Notes: a model not told the origin generated them from the letters alone. DNA of 64,000 bases from Mycetocola zhadangensis (GCF_003668565.1 NZ_RCWJ01000005.1:211746-275745); one strand, 5' to 3'. Positions 44,400-53,599 are shown, counted from the first letter of the stretch. Numbers and translations: made by a program.

Positions 44400-45320
44400 C
44401 TAGGCGGGGATGCTCCAGAACCAGGCGTTACCGCCCGGGTGCTCGACCGTGATGGTGTTGTCGAGGTCGCGGTAGTCAAAATCCTTGTTGTGGCCGACGA
44501 GCTGAATCACCGTTTTACCGCCCTCGGTGAACACCTTGGAGACGATCATGACGTGGTCGGGGGTCTCGTTCTTGTTCCAGTCGAACATGGCGACGTCGCC
44601 CACCTTGACCTGGTCACGCTGTTCGAGCGACAACCGGGTGACCTCGGGTCCCTTCGAGCTGGCGAACCAGTCGTCCATGGCTGGCACGTAGCCCCAGGTT
44701 GGCGTCCAGTCGGCGCCGGCACCCTCGTTGTGCCAGGCGTCCGACTGCGTCCAGCCGCGCTGAATGAGCGTCTGGCTGACGAAGTTGGCGCAGTCTCCAC
44801 CGACCGGGTTCAGGTTTCCCCACTCGGCCTCGTTGTAGTTGCTCCAGTGCGCCATCGCATACGACAGCTGGGCATCGACACCGGTCTCGACCGCGTAGGT
44901 GAACGGCGACGGTGATCCGATCGGCGTTTCACCCTCGAGGACGACCACGTCGGCCGCCGCAGCTGTGTAGTTGACGGATGCGGGTGCAACGAAGGTCAGC
45001 GAGCTGTCGTCCTTCACGACCACGTCGGTGGCCGGGACACCTCCGACCGTCACAGCGGTTGCCTTCTTCAGGCCGGCCCCTGTGACCGAGACGGTCGTCC
45101 CGCCTGAGACCGAACCGCTTGCCGGTTCGAGCGCCGTGACGGTGCTGACGGCCGCCGGCTCGACCGAAACAGCAGGCTGTGGCCTGTCGCCTGTCGCGCC
45201 AGTGGAGGTCGCGGCCGTTGCGCAACCAGCGAGGACCGCGCTTACCGCGACGATTCCCGCAACGACAGCAACACGGCGCTTTTTCACGCGGGGGCTGACG
45301 GTCTGGCGCGAGGAAGGCAC
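44400..45320 (-). CDS. Lipoprotein with IPT/TIG domain and C-terminal amidase (amidase_6) domain
   Basis: A 306-residue protein. The signal peptide runs to a lipobox VLAGC near residue 32. An IPT/TIG immunoglobulin-like domain follows (residues 60-130, VTALEPASGSVSGGTTVSVTGAGLKKATAVTVGG). The amidase_6 domain begins about residue 145: YAMAHWSNYNEAEWGNLNPVGGDCANFVSQTL contains the probable catalytic Cys, and TPDHVMIVSKV the His. Related proteins hydrolyse peptidoglycan or peptide amides. GTG start with AAAGGA upstream. It is divergent from the beta-glucoside operon. Confidence 0.88.
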   Translation of the reverse strand: MPSSRQTVSPRVKKRRVAVVAGIVAVSAVLAGCATAATSTGATGDRPQPAVSVEPAAVSTVTALEPASGSVSGGTTVSVTGAGLKKATAVTVGGVPATDVVVKDDSSLTFVAPASVNYTAAAADVVVLEGETPIGSPSPFTYAVETGVDAQLSYAMAHWSNYNEAEWGNLNPVGGDCANFVSQTLIQRGWTQSDAWHNEGAGADWTPTWGYVPAMDDWFASSKGPEVTRLSLEQRDQVKVGDVAMFDWNKNETPDHVMIVSKVFTEGGKTVIQLVGHNKDFDYRDLDNTITVEHPGGNAWFWSIPA

Positions 45321-45395
45321 GGGGAAAATCCTTTGTTCGGGAGCAGTCTTTCCATGCTAATCGACGGCCTTGAGAGATCACCCAAAGACACTCCC

Positions 45396-45475
45396 TTGAC
45401 AGGAACTCGGGTGTCGCGTACGTTGATCTTCAATTCGTGAGAGCGCTCTCACAGCTGTGAATGAGAGCGCTCTCA
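45396..45475 (+). promoter_or_regulatory. Promoter and two perfect LacI-family operators of the beta-glucoside operon
   Basis: The promoter is TTGACA (45396-45401), a 17-bp spacer, then TACGTT (45419-45424). Downstream lie two identical 14-bp perfect palindromes TGAGAGCGCTCTCA at 45438-45451 and 45462-45475, 24 bp apart. They differ by one base per half-site from the CebR box TGGGAGCGCTCCCA of Streptomyces. The LacI-family regulator encoded at 50365-51408 is the probable ligand and would block transcription until a cello-oligosaccharide or beta-glucoside binds. Confidence 0.9.
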
Positions 45476-45516
45476 AGAACCCACTGCACCAACCACGCAC
45501 ACACAAAGGAGTGACC

Positions 45517-46833
45517 GTGAACCTCTCACGCCGCAACAGGCTCGCATCCGGCATCGCCGGAGCTGCAGCCTTTGCACTGCTCGCCACTGGATGCGCCTCA
45601 ACAGGCGGCGGTTCGTCCGACGGTGACATCGAGCTGTCCATCACAACGTTCGGAACGTTTGGCTACGACGACCTCTACAAAGAGTACGAAAAGGCCAACC
45701 CCAACATCACCATTAAGGCGACCAACATCGATACGGGTGGAAACGCCCGCACCGATGCCTTCACCAAAATCTCCGCCGGGTCAGGCCTGAGCGACGTCGT
45801 CGCGATCGAAGAGGGCTGGCTCGGAGCAATCATGGAAGTCTCCGACCGGTTCGTTGACCTCAACGAATACGGCGCTGAAGACATCAAGGACAACTGGGTT
45901 CCCTGGAAGTACGAGCAGGGCACCGACCCCGACGGTCGCGTCATCGGTTACGGCACCGACATCGGTCCGCAGGGCCTCTGTTACAACGGCAAGCTGTTCG
46001 AAGCCGCTGGGCTGCCGAGCGACCGCGAGTCTGTCGCCGCTCTGTTCGGTGGAGACGACGCCACCTGGGAGACCTACTTCCAGCTCGGCGAGCAGTACAA
46101 GGCCGCAACGGGCAAGGCCTGGTACGACCACTCCGGCTTCGTCTGGAATTCAATGGTGAACCAGCTCGAGGAGGGCTACTACACCAAGGACGGTGAGCTG
46201 AACGTCGAGGGCAACACCGAGTTGCGCGCACGATTCGACCAGCTCGCAGCTGGAACCGCCGGTGGCCTCTCGGCCAACCAGAAAGCATGGGACTGGGGCA
46301 AGGGCAAGGCATTCGTCGACGGCTCGTTCGCGACCTTCGTCTGCCCCGGCTGGATGCTCGGAACCATCAAGGGATCACTCGAGTCCGGTGGCGGCGACGC
46401 ATCGACCGGTTGGGACTTTGCGGACGTCTTCCCCGGCGGCGCATCCAACTGGGGTGGCGCGTTCCTCTCCGTCCCGACCACGTCAGAGCACCCGGAAGAG
46501 GCTGCAGCCCTTGCTGAGTGGCTGACCGCTCCCGAGCAGCAGGTGAAGCAGTCCGCCGCCGCTGGCAACTTCCCGAGCACCATCGAGGCGCAGGAGAAGC
46601 TCGCCGAGGAGGCAACCCCGAATGAGCTGTTCAACAACGCCCCGACCGGCGCAATCCTCGCGTCTCGCGCTGAGGGTGTCATCGCGCAGTTCAAGGGCCC
46701 CCACGACTCGCTCATTCAGGAGAACGTGTTCGGACCAGCGCTGAAGCTCCTCGACACCGGCAAGACGAAGAGCGCTGACGAGGCGTGGGATGAAGCGATC
46801 ACGCTTCTCAACGACCTGGTCGTCAACAACTAG
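45517..46833 (+). CDS. Beta-glucoside/cellobiose ABC transporter substrate-binding lipoprotein (CebE-like)
   Basis: A 438-residue lipoprotein. The signal peptide (NLSRRNRLASGIAGAAAFALLATGC) ends in a lipobox Cys at about residue 26. The mature protein is a family 1 sugar-binding protein with VVAIEEGWLGAIMEVSDRFVDLNEYG and GYGTDIGPQGLCYNGKLFEAAGLPSD. The GTG at 45517 is chosen because AAAGGA lies 6 bases before it. It is first gene of the operon with two permeases and a GH1 glucosidase, as in the ceb locus of Streptomyces, so cellobiose or a related beta-glucoside is the likely ligand. Confidence 0.92.
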   Translation: MNLSRRNRLASGIAGAAAFALLATGCASTGGGSSDGDIELSITTFGTFGYDDLYKEYEKANPNITIKATNIDTGGNARTDAFTKISAGSGLSDVVAIEEGWLGAIMEVSDRFVDLNEYGAEDIKDNWVPWKYEQGTDPDGRVIGYGTDIGPQGLCYNGKLFEAAGLPSDRESVAALFGGDDATWETYFQLGEQYKAATGKAWYDHSGFVWNSMVNQLEEGYYTKDGELNVEGNTELRARFDQLAAGTAGGLSANQKAWDWGKGKAFVDGSFATFVCPGWMLGTIKGSLESGGGDASTGWDFADVFPGGASNWGGAFLSVPTTSEHPEEAAALAEWLTAPEQQVKQSAAAGNFPSTIEAQEKLAEEATPNELFNNAPTGAILASRAEGVIAQFKGPHDSLIQENVFGPALKLLDTGKTKSADEAWDEAITLLNDLVVNN

Positions 46834-46845
46834 CAGAACCACCTC

Positions 46846-46875
46846 GAGGCCCTCGGGAGCAATCCCGGGGGCCTC
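46846..46875 (+). promoter_or_regulatory. Intercistronic hairpin between binding protein and first permease
   Basis: A 13-bp stem (GAGGCCCTCGGGA with TCCCGGGGGCCTC, one T-G pair) closed by the GNRA-type tetraloop GCAA, 12 bases after the binding-protein stop. There is no T-run, so full termination is unlikely. It may protect the binding-protein message from decay. Confidence 0.75.
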
Positions 46876-46892
46876 CACCTGGACGCGAGATC

Positions 46893-48035
46893 ATGACAAG
46901 CACACTGAACAGGCCGCCGGTCGAGAGTTCCTCCCCCGCTACCTCACACATACCCAAGAAGGCCCCCATTGCGTGGAAGCACCGGTTGAGTGCATTCGAC
47001 GTGAAGGCCTCCCCCTACTTCTACGTCGCTCCCTTCTTCATCCTCTTTGCCATCGTTGGGCTGTTTCCGCTGGTCTACACGTTCGTCGTGTCGCTGTTCG
47101 ACTGGCACCTGCTCAAGGGCCAGGGCGATTTCGTCGGGCTCGGTAATTTTGTCGCTGTCCTGAACGACCGTTTCTTCTGGAACTCGCTGTTCAACACGGT
47201 GAGCATCTTCTTCCTGTCGTCGATCCCACAGCTCGTTGCCGCCGTCGTCATCGCCGCCGTTCTCGACCAGAACCTCCGTGCGCGCACCTTCTGGCGGATG
47301 AGCATTCTCCTGCCGTACGTTGTCACCCCCGTTGCCGTCGCGATGATCTTCTCCAATGTCTTCGGCGAGGATTACGGCCTGATCAACAACCTTCTCGAGA
47401 GCTTCGGCATCACGCCGGTCATGTGGCAAAACGAAACCCTGCCGAGCCACATCGCGATTGCCACAATGGTTAACTGGCGCTGGACCGGGTACAACGCCCT
47501 GATCCTGTTGGCCGCCATGCAGTCGGTTCCAAGGGACATCCACGAATCGGCCGCCCTCGATGGCGCTGGTGCCTTCCGTCGATTCTTCAGCATCACGCTG
47601 CCATCCATCCGCCCGACCATGGTGTTCGTCATCATCACTGCCACGATCGGTGGGCTGCAGATCTTCACCGAGCCGCGCCTGTTCGACCCGGTAACCGCAG
47701 GTGGCTCGCAGCGGCAGTTCCAAACCACGGTGCTCTATCTGTGGGAAATGGCGTTCTTCCGCCAGAACTTCGGCAAAGCATCGGCTATCGCCTGGCTGCT
47801 GTTCCTCTTGATCGTGATCTTCGGGCTGATCAACTTCGTGCTGTCACGCAGTATTGCGACGGCCGAAGGCAGGGGCGCGAAGGCACGATCGCAACGCCGC
47901 TTGGCCAAGGTGCGCGCCCGCGAAGCTCGAGAGAGCCTGCGCGCCGGCACCGCGGCATCCGTTCACAGAAAAACGACTCTCGGTGCAGACCCGTCGAAAT
48001 CGGCCGAACCGCCAGCAGAGAGGAGCGCCAAATGA
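46893..48035 (+). CDS. Sugar ABC transporter permease (CebF-like)
   Basis: A 380-residue inner-membrane protein with six main hydrophobic segments. The EAA loop IHESAALDGAGAFRRFFSITLPSIRP is at about residues 214-240. YVAPFFILFAIVGLFPLVYTFVVS starts the membrane part after a polar head of about 45 residues. The C-terminus is unusually long and charged (about 60 residues, RRLAKVRAREARESLRAG). It overlaps the next permease start in ATGA. No ATPase gene is present in the locus. Confidence 0.93.
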   Translation: MTSTLNRPPVESSSPATSHIPKKAPIAWKHRLSAFDVKASPYFYVAPFFILFAIVGLFPLVYTFVVSLFDWHLLKGQGDFVGLGNFVAVLNDRFFWNSLFNTVSIFFLSSIPQLVAAVVIAAVLDQNLRARTFWRMSILLPYVVTPVAVAMIFSNVFGEDYGLINNLLESFGITPVMWQNETLPSHIAIATMVNWRWTGYNALILLAAMQSVPRDIHESAALDGAGAFRRFFSITLPSIRPTMVFVIITATIGGLQIFTEPRLFDPVTAGGSQRQFQTTVLYLWEMAFFRQNFGKASAIAWLLFLLIVIFGLINFVLSRSIATAEGRGAKARSQRRLAKVRAREARESLRAGTAASVHRKTTLGADPSKSAEPPAERSAK

Positions 48036-48928
48036 GCGCGACCACCCTCACCCGCCCGACCGAAGCGGCTGAGACCAGCCACGTCCGGCGCAAGTCCAGG
48101 TTTCACGGCATCGACAAGCGCCCCGGCTGGCTGACTTATGCCCTGCTTGGCGTGTTCTTCCTCTGCTCGGCCTATCCGCTGTGGTGGTCGTTCGTGATGG
48201 GAACACGCGACAATGCGGCGTTCGGTTCGACCTGGCCTCCCCTTCTTCCCGGAGGCAACTTCTGGAAGAACGTCGGCGAGGTCTTCGACACCATTCCGTT
48301 CTGGCTCGCGCTCGGTAACAGCCTGCTGATCTCGAGCATCATCACGGTGTCGGTCATCACGTTCTCGACGCTGGCCGGGTACGCCTTCGCGAAGCTTCGA
48401 TTCAAGGGCAGGGACGGACTGATGGTCTTCGTCATCGCGACGATGGCCATTCCGACCCAGCTCGGCATCATTCCTCTCTTTATGGTGATGCGGACGCTCG
48501 GCTGGACCGGCGAGATCGGCGCCGTCATCATCCCAACGCTTGTCACCGCGTTTGGTGTGTTCTTCATGCGGCAGTATCTCGTCGACGTCATCCCCGATGA
48601 ACTGATTGAGGCAGCGCGGATGGACGGCGCAAACATGATCTCGACGTTCTGGCACGTGGGTGTTCCGGCTGCTCGTCCGGCCATGGCGATCCTCGGCCTG
48701 TTCACGTTCATGACGGCGTGGACAGACTTCCTCTGGCCGCTGCTCGTGCTCGACGCTGGCAACCCCACCCTGCAGACGGCGCTCAGCCAGTTGCAGTCCG
48801 CGCGATACGTTGACTACTCAATCGTGCTGGCCGGGGCGATTCTGGCTACACTTCCCCTGCTTCTTCTCTTTATCGTGGCGGGTAAGCAACTCATTTCAGG
48901 CATCATGCAAGGAGCAGTGAAGGGCTAA
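48032..48928 (+). CDS. Sugar ABC transporter permease (CebG-like)
   Basis: A 298-residue MalG-type permease. The polar head (residues 1-33) is followed by six membrane segments. The EAA loop is ELIEAARMDGANMISTFWHVGVPAARP near residue 190, and the protein ends AGKQLISGIMQGAVKG, the common MalG-like end. ATG with GAGAGGAG upstream. The stop overlaps the glucosidase start (TAATG), so uptake and hydrolysis are produced together. Confidence 0.94.
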   Translation: MSATTLTRPTEAAETSHVRRKSRFHGIDKRPGWLTYALLGVFFLCSAYPLWWSFVMGTRDNAAFGSTWPPLLPGGNFWKNVGEVFDTIPFWLALGNSLLISSIITVSVITFSTLAGYAFAKLRFKGRDGLMVFVIATMAIPTQLGIIPLFMVMRTLGWTGEIGAVIIPTLVTAFGVFFMRQYLVDVIPDELIEAARMDGANMISTFWHVGVPAARPAMAILGLFTFMTAWTDFLWPLLVLDAGNPTLQTALSQLQSARYVDYSIVLAGAILATLPLLLLFIVAGKQLISGIMQGAVKG

Positions 48929-50328
48929 TGACTATGACTTTTCCCCGAACGTTCATCTGGGGTTCGGCGACGGCTGCGGCCCAGGTCGAAGGAGCCGGCC
49001 ACGAGGGCGGTAAAGAAGATTCGATTTGGGATGCTTTCGCTCGCGTTCCAGGGGCAATCGCCAACGGCGACAACCTCGAGGTCGCCGTCGACCACTACCA
49101 CCGTTATGCCGAAGACGTCGCGATCATGAAAAGAATCGGTCTCGACTCTTATCGCTTCTCCACCAGCTGGGCCCGCGTCGTTCCCGGGGATCGTGAACCG
49201 AACCGAGAGGGACTCGACTTCTACTCGCGCCTCGTGGATGAGCTGCTCGGCGCCGGCATCCTGCCCTGGCTGACCCTCTACCACTGGGACCTGCCGCAGG
49301 CGCTCGAGGAGAAGGGCGGCTGGGCCAATCGCGACACCGCGCAGCGCTTCGCCGACTACGCCGAGACCGTGTACGGCACGCTCGGTGACCGGGTAAAGAA
49401 CTGGACGACGTTCAACGAGCCGTTCTGCTCCTCTCTGCTTGGCTATGCCTCTGGCGTTCACGCGCCCGGTCGGCAGAACCCGAGGGACGCCGTCGCAGCC
49501 ATCCACCACCAGCACCTGGCCCACGGACTCGCGGTGAATCGGCTGCGTGAGCTCGGCGCCGAGCAGATCGGCATCACACTCAACCTCTCGAACGCGATTC
49601 CCCTGGACGAAAATGACCCGGTCGACGTCGAGGCCGCCCGTCGGTTCGACGTGCTGCAGAACCGGGTGTTCCTGGAGCCGATCGTGACCGGGGCCTACGC
49701 GGAAGACACGCTGAGCGACCTCGAGCAGTTCGGACTCCGCGAGGTGATTCAGCCGGGCGATCTGGACATCATCGGCACGAAGATCGACTTCCTGGGCGTC
49801 AACCACTACCACGATGACCAGGTCTCAGGACACCCGGACGACTCGGGAACGGACGGCCACTCCGGAGCGACCGAACGTGACATTCAGAGCTGCTGGATTG
49901 GCTCGGAGTACATCACCTTTCCCACCCGCAACCTGCCGCGCACGGCCATGAACTGGGAAGTAAACCCGTCAGGACTGCACAAGCTGCTCGTCCGCCTCGG
50001 TCGCGAATACCCGAACATGCCGCCGCTGTTCGTCACCGAGAACGGGTCGGCCTACGAGGACGTCGTCTCGGAAGACGGTGCAGTCCACGACACTGAGCGC
50101 GAGAAGTACATCGTCGACCACGTTCAGGCCGTCTCCGACGCCATCGCCGACGGCGCAGACGTCCGCGGGTACTTCGTCTGGTCCCTGCTCGACAACTTCG
50201 AATGGTCGTGGGGCTACGACAAGCGCTTCGGCATCGTGCGGGTCGACTACGACACGCAGGAGCGCAGGGTCAAGGACTCCGGTTTGGCATACTCGCGAAT
50301 TATCGCGTCCGCGAAATCAGGCGGATAG
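48928..50328 (+). CDS. bglC: GH1 beta-glucosidase (BglC-like)
   Basis: A 466-residue cytosolic glycosidase that hydrolyses imported cellobiose or beta-glucosides to glucose. GH1 marks: FIWGSATAAAQVEGA at the N-terminus, the acid/base Glu in WTTFNEPF near residue 162, the nucleophile Glu in FVTENGSAYED near 370, and YFVWSLLDNFEWSWGYDKRFGIV at the end. No signal peptide is present, matching intracellular use after ABC uptake. It overlaps the upstream permease gene and is followed by the regulator gene. Confidence 0.95.
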   Translation: MTMTFPRTFIWGSATAAAQVEGAGHEGGKEDSIWDAFARVPGAIANGDNLEVAVDHYHRYAEDVAIMKRIGLDSYRFSTSWARVVPGDREPNREGLDFYSRLVDELLGAGILPWLTLYHWDLPQALEEKGGWANRDTAQRFADYAETVYGTLGDRVKNWTTFNEPFCSSLLGYASGVHAPGRQNPRDAVAAIHHQHLAHGLAVNRLRELGAEQIGITLNLSNAIPLDENDPVDVEAARRFDVLQNRVFLEPIVTGAYAEDTLSDLEQFGLREVIQPGDLDIIGTKIDFLGVNHYHDDQVSGHPDDSGTDGHSGATERDIQSCWIGSEYITFPTRNLPRTAMNWEVNPSGLHKLLVRLGREYPNMPPLFVTENGSAYEDVVSEDGAVHDTEREKYIVDHVQAVSDAIADGADVRGYFVWSLLDNFEWSWGYDKRFGIVRVDYDTQERRVKDSGLAYSRIIASAKSGG

Positions 50329-50364
50329 CCGCATAGAGTGGGGATCACTAAGGGGGTGACCGCA

Positions 50365-51408
50365 ATGACAACGCAGGATTCCCTGTCAACGCGCGCCGGA
50401 GCATCCGCTGGGCAATCACCAACGCTCGAGATGGTTGCTGCGCGCGCGGGCGTCTCGCGCGCAACTGTGTCTCGTGTTGTCAACGCGTCACCCAAGGTGA
50501 CCCCAGAGGTTGTCGAGCTCGTGCAGAGCGCGATCGCCGAACTCAACTACGTGCCGAATCGGGCGGCGAGGTCACTGGCCAGTCGAAAGACCCAGGTCAT
50601 TGCCCTCGTCGTTCCCGAGTCAACAGCGAAGGTCTTCGATGACCCCTTCTTCGCCGCGGTGATTCAGGGTGTCGCGCTCTATCTCGCCGACACCGATTAC
50701 ACACTCAACCTGCTGATCGCATCGGAGACGAAGTCAGACAAGACACGTCGATACCTGCTTGGCGGAAACGTCGACGGAGCTCTCGTCGTGTCACATCACT
50801 CCGGCGATCACTCCTACACGCGGCTCGGCTCGACGCTGCCGATCGTTTTCGGCGGGCGGCCGATCAACCCGGAAACTGCCGAGGGCCACTACGTCGACGT
50901 CGACAACGTCGCCGGCGCGCGCGTGGCCACCGAGCGCCTCGTGAAACGGGGCTGCCGGTCGATCGCGACGATCGCCGGCCCGCAGGACATGCCACCTGGG
51001 ATCGACAGGCTCGCCGGCTGGAAACAGGCACTGGACGCAGCAGGCCTCGACGACTCGCTCGTCGAGTTCGGTGACTACTCCCCCGCGGATGGCGCCGCGG
51101 CCATGCGCCGACTGCTGGCCCGAAACGTACCGATCGATGGCCTGTTCACCTACTCAGACCAGCTCGCCGCCGGCGCATACTCGGTCATCCGCGAGGCCGG
51201 GCTGTCGATTCCAGGCGACATCGCCGTTGTCGGTTACGACGACGATCGCCACGCCGGCACCGTCGATCCTCCGCTGACCACCGTCAACCAGGCACCGGCC
51301 GCGATGGGCGCGAAAATGGCTGAGATCGTCGTACGCCTGATTGACGGCGACGAGGTTGAGACCGCGACGACGATGCCGACGCGGCTCGTCATCCGCGAGT
51401 CAGCGTAG
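50365..51408 (+). CDS. cebR: LacI-family regulator of the beta-glucoside locus (CebR-like)
   Basis: A 347-residue repressor. The LacI HTH and hinge (TLEMVAARAGVSRATVSRVVNASPKVTPEVVELVQSAIAELNYVPNRAARSLAS) occupy about residues 20-75, followed by a two-lobed sugar-binding domain (ALVVPESTAKVFDDPFFAAVIQGV, DIAVVGYDDDRHAGTVDPPLTTV). The ATG at 50365 is preferred since AAGGGGG precedes it. It lies 36 bases after the glucosidase. It probably binds the two palindromes at 45438-45475. The cebR symbol is by locus and operator similarity. Confidence 0.9.
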   Translation: MTTQDSLSTRAGASAGQSPTLEMVAARAGVSRATVSRVVNASPKVTPEVVELVQSAIAELNYVPNRAARSLASRKTQVIALVVPESTAKVFDDPFFAAVIQGVALYLADTDYTLNLLIASETKSDKTRRYLLGGNVDGALVVSHHSGDHSYTRLGSTLPIVFGGRPINPETAEGHYVDVDNVAGARVATERLVKRGCRSIATIAGPQDMPPGIDRLAGWKQALDAAGLDDSLVEFGDYSPADGAAAMRRLLARNVPIDGLFTYSDQLAAGAYSVIREAGLSIPGDIAVVGYDDDRHAGTVDPPLTTVNQAPAAMGAKMAEIVVRLIDGDEVETATTMPTRLVIRESA

Positions 51409-51573
51409 CCTCGGTCGCGCGCGAAAGTCGCTGTTCCCAGCCTCGAGGGAGACAATAGAGGGAATACCCGGGCGCTCCCAGCGCTTGACGAGAAGAACGT
51501 CGGCCAAACCGCGTGCACCGCGCATTCGCCGCCGCACTCGTTCCGTGCCCCGAACCAAGATCGTGAGTTGTGT

Positions 51574-52881
51574 ATGTCCCACCCCGCAGGAACGACGGAG
51601 CTCACCACCTCCCTCACCGATGACGAGGTGCTCCTGATTCGCCGCGACTTCCCGGCACTCAACCAGCAGGTGAACGGCCACGAGCTCGTCTACCTTGACT
51701 CCGGTGCCACTTCACAAAAGCCGTTCTCCGTCCTCGACGCCGAGCGCTCGTTCTACGAACACGACAACTCGGCGGTGCACCGCGGAGCACACACCCTCGC
51801 GGCCAACGCCACCGAGCTCTTCGAAAACGCTCGTTCCACGGTGGCCAGGTTCGTCGGCGCCCGCGAGAACGAAATCATCTGGACGTCGAACGCGACGGAG
51901 GGCCTCAACCTCGTCGCTTACGGATTCTCGAACGCCAGCGTCGGTCGGGGTGGGGCGGATGCCACGCGATTCGTTCTGAAGGCGGGCGACGAAATCCTCA
52001 CAACGGAGGGCGAGCACCACGCCAACCTCGTGCCGTGGCAGGAACTCGCCGCACGCACGGGGGCCACGCTCAGGTATATCCCAGTGAATGACGACGGCAC
52101 TCTTCGGATGGACGAGGCGGAACGGTTGATCACCGACCGCACGAGAATCGTCACGTTCACCCACGTCTCCAATGTCACCGGCGTGATCAACCCGGTCGAG
52201 ACGCTCGTTCACCTTGCCCACGCCGTCGGCGCGTTTGTCGTTCTCGACGCCTGCCAGTCGGCTCCGCATCGCGCGCTCGACCTCGCAGCGCTTGACGTTG
52301 ACTTCGCCGTGTTCTCGGGCCACAAGATGCTCGCTCCAACGGGCATTGGCGTTCTGTACGGTCGAGCCGAGCTCCTCGACGCACTGCCGCCCTTCCTCAC
52401 CGGAGGGTCAATGATCACTACAGTAACCATGGAATCGTCGGGGTATCTGCCCGCTCCGCAGCGGTTCGAAGCCGGCACCCAGAAGGTGTCACAGGCAATC
52501 GCGCTTGCGGCCGCCGTCGACTACCTCACCGCCATCGGCATGGATCGCATCGAGCGGTGGGAAGCCGAGCTCGGCGCGCGCCTGGCCGAGGGTTTTGCCA
52601 GCCTGCCGGGTGTTCGTGTGCTCGGCCCTGCCGCTGATGTGCACCGTGCTGGCCTGGCAAGCGTCGACGTGGAAGGCGTCCACGCTCACGACGTCGGCCA
52701 GTTCCTCGACGACCGCGGCATCGCGGTACGCGTTGGACATCACTGTGCACAGCCGTTGCACCGCCGCTTCGGTGTCACCGCGTCCACACGCGCGAGCGCC
52801 TACCTCTACAACACTACGTCTGACGTCGATGCTGCCGTCGAAGCGATGGGGTCCGTGCGGTCTTTCTTTGGAGTGAACTAA
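51574..52881 (+). CDS. sufS: SufS-type cysteine desulfurase
   Basis: A 435-residue PLP enzyme that takes sulfur from cysteine for Fe-S cluster assembly. YLDSGATSQKP at the start, AVHRGAHTLAANAT, TEGEHHANLVPW (PLP-stacking His) and FSGHKMLAPTGIGVLYG with the PLP Lys near residue 250 are all present. The active-site Cys is in VRVGHHCAQPLHRRFG near residue 391. The start at ATG 51574 lacks a clear ribosome site; a TTG 6 bases earlier is possible. The stop overlaps sufU (TAATG), so the pair works together. Confidence 0.95.
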   Translation: MSHPAGTTELTTSLTDDEVLLIRRDFPALNQQVNGHELVYLDSGATSQKPFSVLDAERSFYEHDNSAVHRGAHTLAANATELFENARSTVARFVGARENEIIWTSNATEGLNLVAYGFSNASVGRGGADATRFVLKAGDEILTTEGEHHANLVPWQELAARTGATLRYIPVNDDGTLRMDEAERLITDRTRIVTFTHVSNVTGVINPVETLVHLAHAVGAFVVLDACQSAPHRALDLAALDVDFAVFSGHKMLAPTGIGVLYGRAELLDALPPFLTGGSMITTVTMESSGYLPAPQRFEAGTQKVSQAIALAAAVDYLTAIGMDRIERWEAELGARLAEGFASLPGVRVLGPAADVHRAGLASVDVEGVHAHDVGQFLDDRGIAVRVGHHCAQPLHRRFGVTASTRASAYLYNTTSDVDAAVEAMGSVRSFFGVN

Positions 52882-53324
52882 TGGCGTCGGGCGACCTGGC
52901 AGGAATGTACCAGCAGGTCATTCTCGAACACTCCCGTGAGAAGCACGGGTTCGGACTTCAACCCGAAGCGGATGCCTCGAATCACCAGTTGAATCCCACC
53001 TGTGGTGACGAGCTGACAATGCAGCTTCACCTCGACGGCAATGTGGTGCGATCGCTGACCTGGGAAGGCGCGGGGTGCTCCATTTCAATGGCATCCGCAT
53101 CACTGCTGCACGATCTTGCCCCCGGACTCACCGTCGACGAAATGCACGCACGGATCGATCTCTTCCGCGAGCTCATGCACTCGAAGGGTGCGGGCATCGA
53201 GGACGACGAGCCACTCGGCGACGCGGTCGTGCTCGAGGGTGTCTCGAAGTACATGGCTCGGGTGAAGTGCGCAATGCTCGCGTGGGTCGCGCTCGAAGCT
53301 GACCTCGCCCAGGTCGCCGCGTAG
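52881..53324 (+). CDS. sufU: SufU-type Fe-S cluster assembly scaffold/sulfurtransferase
   Basis: A 147-residue protein. The three conserved Cys are present: C in NPTCGDELTMQ near residue 40, C in EGAGCSISMASASLL near 67, and C in ARVKCAMLAW near 130. In SufU they bind zinc and accept sulfur from SufS. LYQQVILEHSREKHGFG near the N-terminus is family-typical. Its ATG overlaps the sufS stop. The usual sufBCD genes are not in this window, so this is a separate sufS-sufU pair. Confidence 0.95.
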   Translation: MASGDLAGMYQQVILEHSREKHGFGLQPEADASNHQLNPTCGDELTMQLHLDGNVVRSLTWEGAGCSISMASASLLHDLAPGLTVDEMHARIDLFRELMHSKGAGIEDDEPLGDAVVLEGVSKYMARVKCAMLAWVALEADLAQVAA

Positions 53325-53599
53325 CGCGCCAGTTCGTGACGCGCACGGGCTGCTCCGACGCAATAGGCCTCCTCACGGAAGGAGCGCGGATGACGGACAC
53401 GAGTCGCCTGGCGAAGGTTCGAGTAGAGTTCAGCGGCGTGCTGAAGCGCATCGATCAGCATCCCCTGAACGCTCCGGAGTTCCTCAAGGCTCGTTAGGTC
53501 GTCGCCGCGCACCGGGAGAGCGAGGTCGTCGCGGCAGAACTCGCAGGACGGAACCTGCCGTCCCTCGGTGCGCAGGGCCGCGCCTTCTGGTCCTTGGGG
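53325..53599. other. Intergenic stretch with an open minus-strand extension, no firm gene
   Basis: Between sufU (plus) and the LLM oxidoreductase (minus). On the minus strand, in frame after the oxidoreductase TGA, the sequence stays open and reads with coding-like composition (PSCEFCRDDLAL..., SLEELRSVQGMLIDALQHAAELYSNLRQAT). The frame only closes deep inside sufU. It could be a small gene with a GTG start at 53512 or the remnant of one. I saw no terminator hairpin. Confidence 0.35.

Noticed and set aside
53027..53512. Minus-strand gene of 161 codons opposite sufU
   Set aside because: About 300 of its bases lie opposite a certain sufU gene. Only the part outside sufU looks coding-like, which is reported separately as an uncertain observation.
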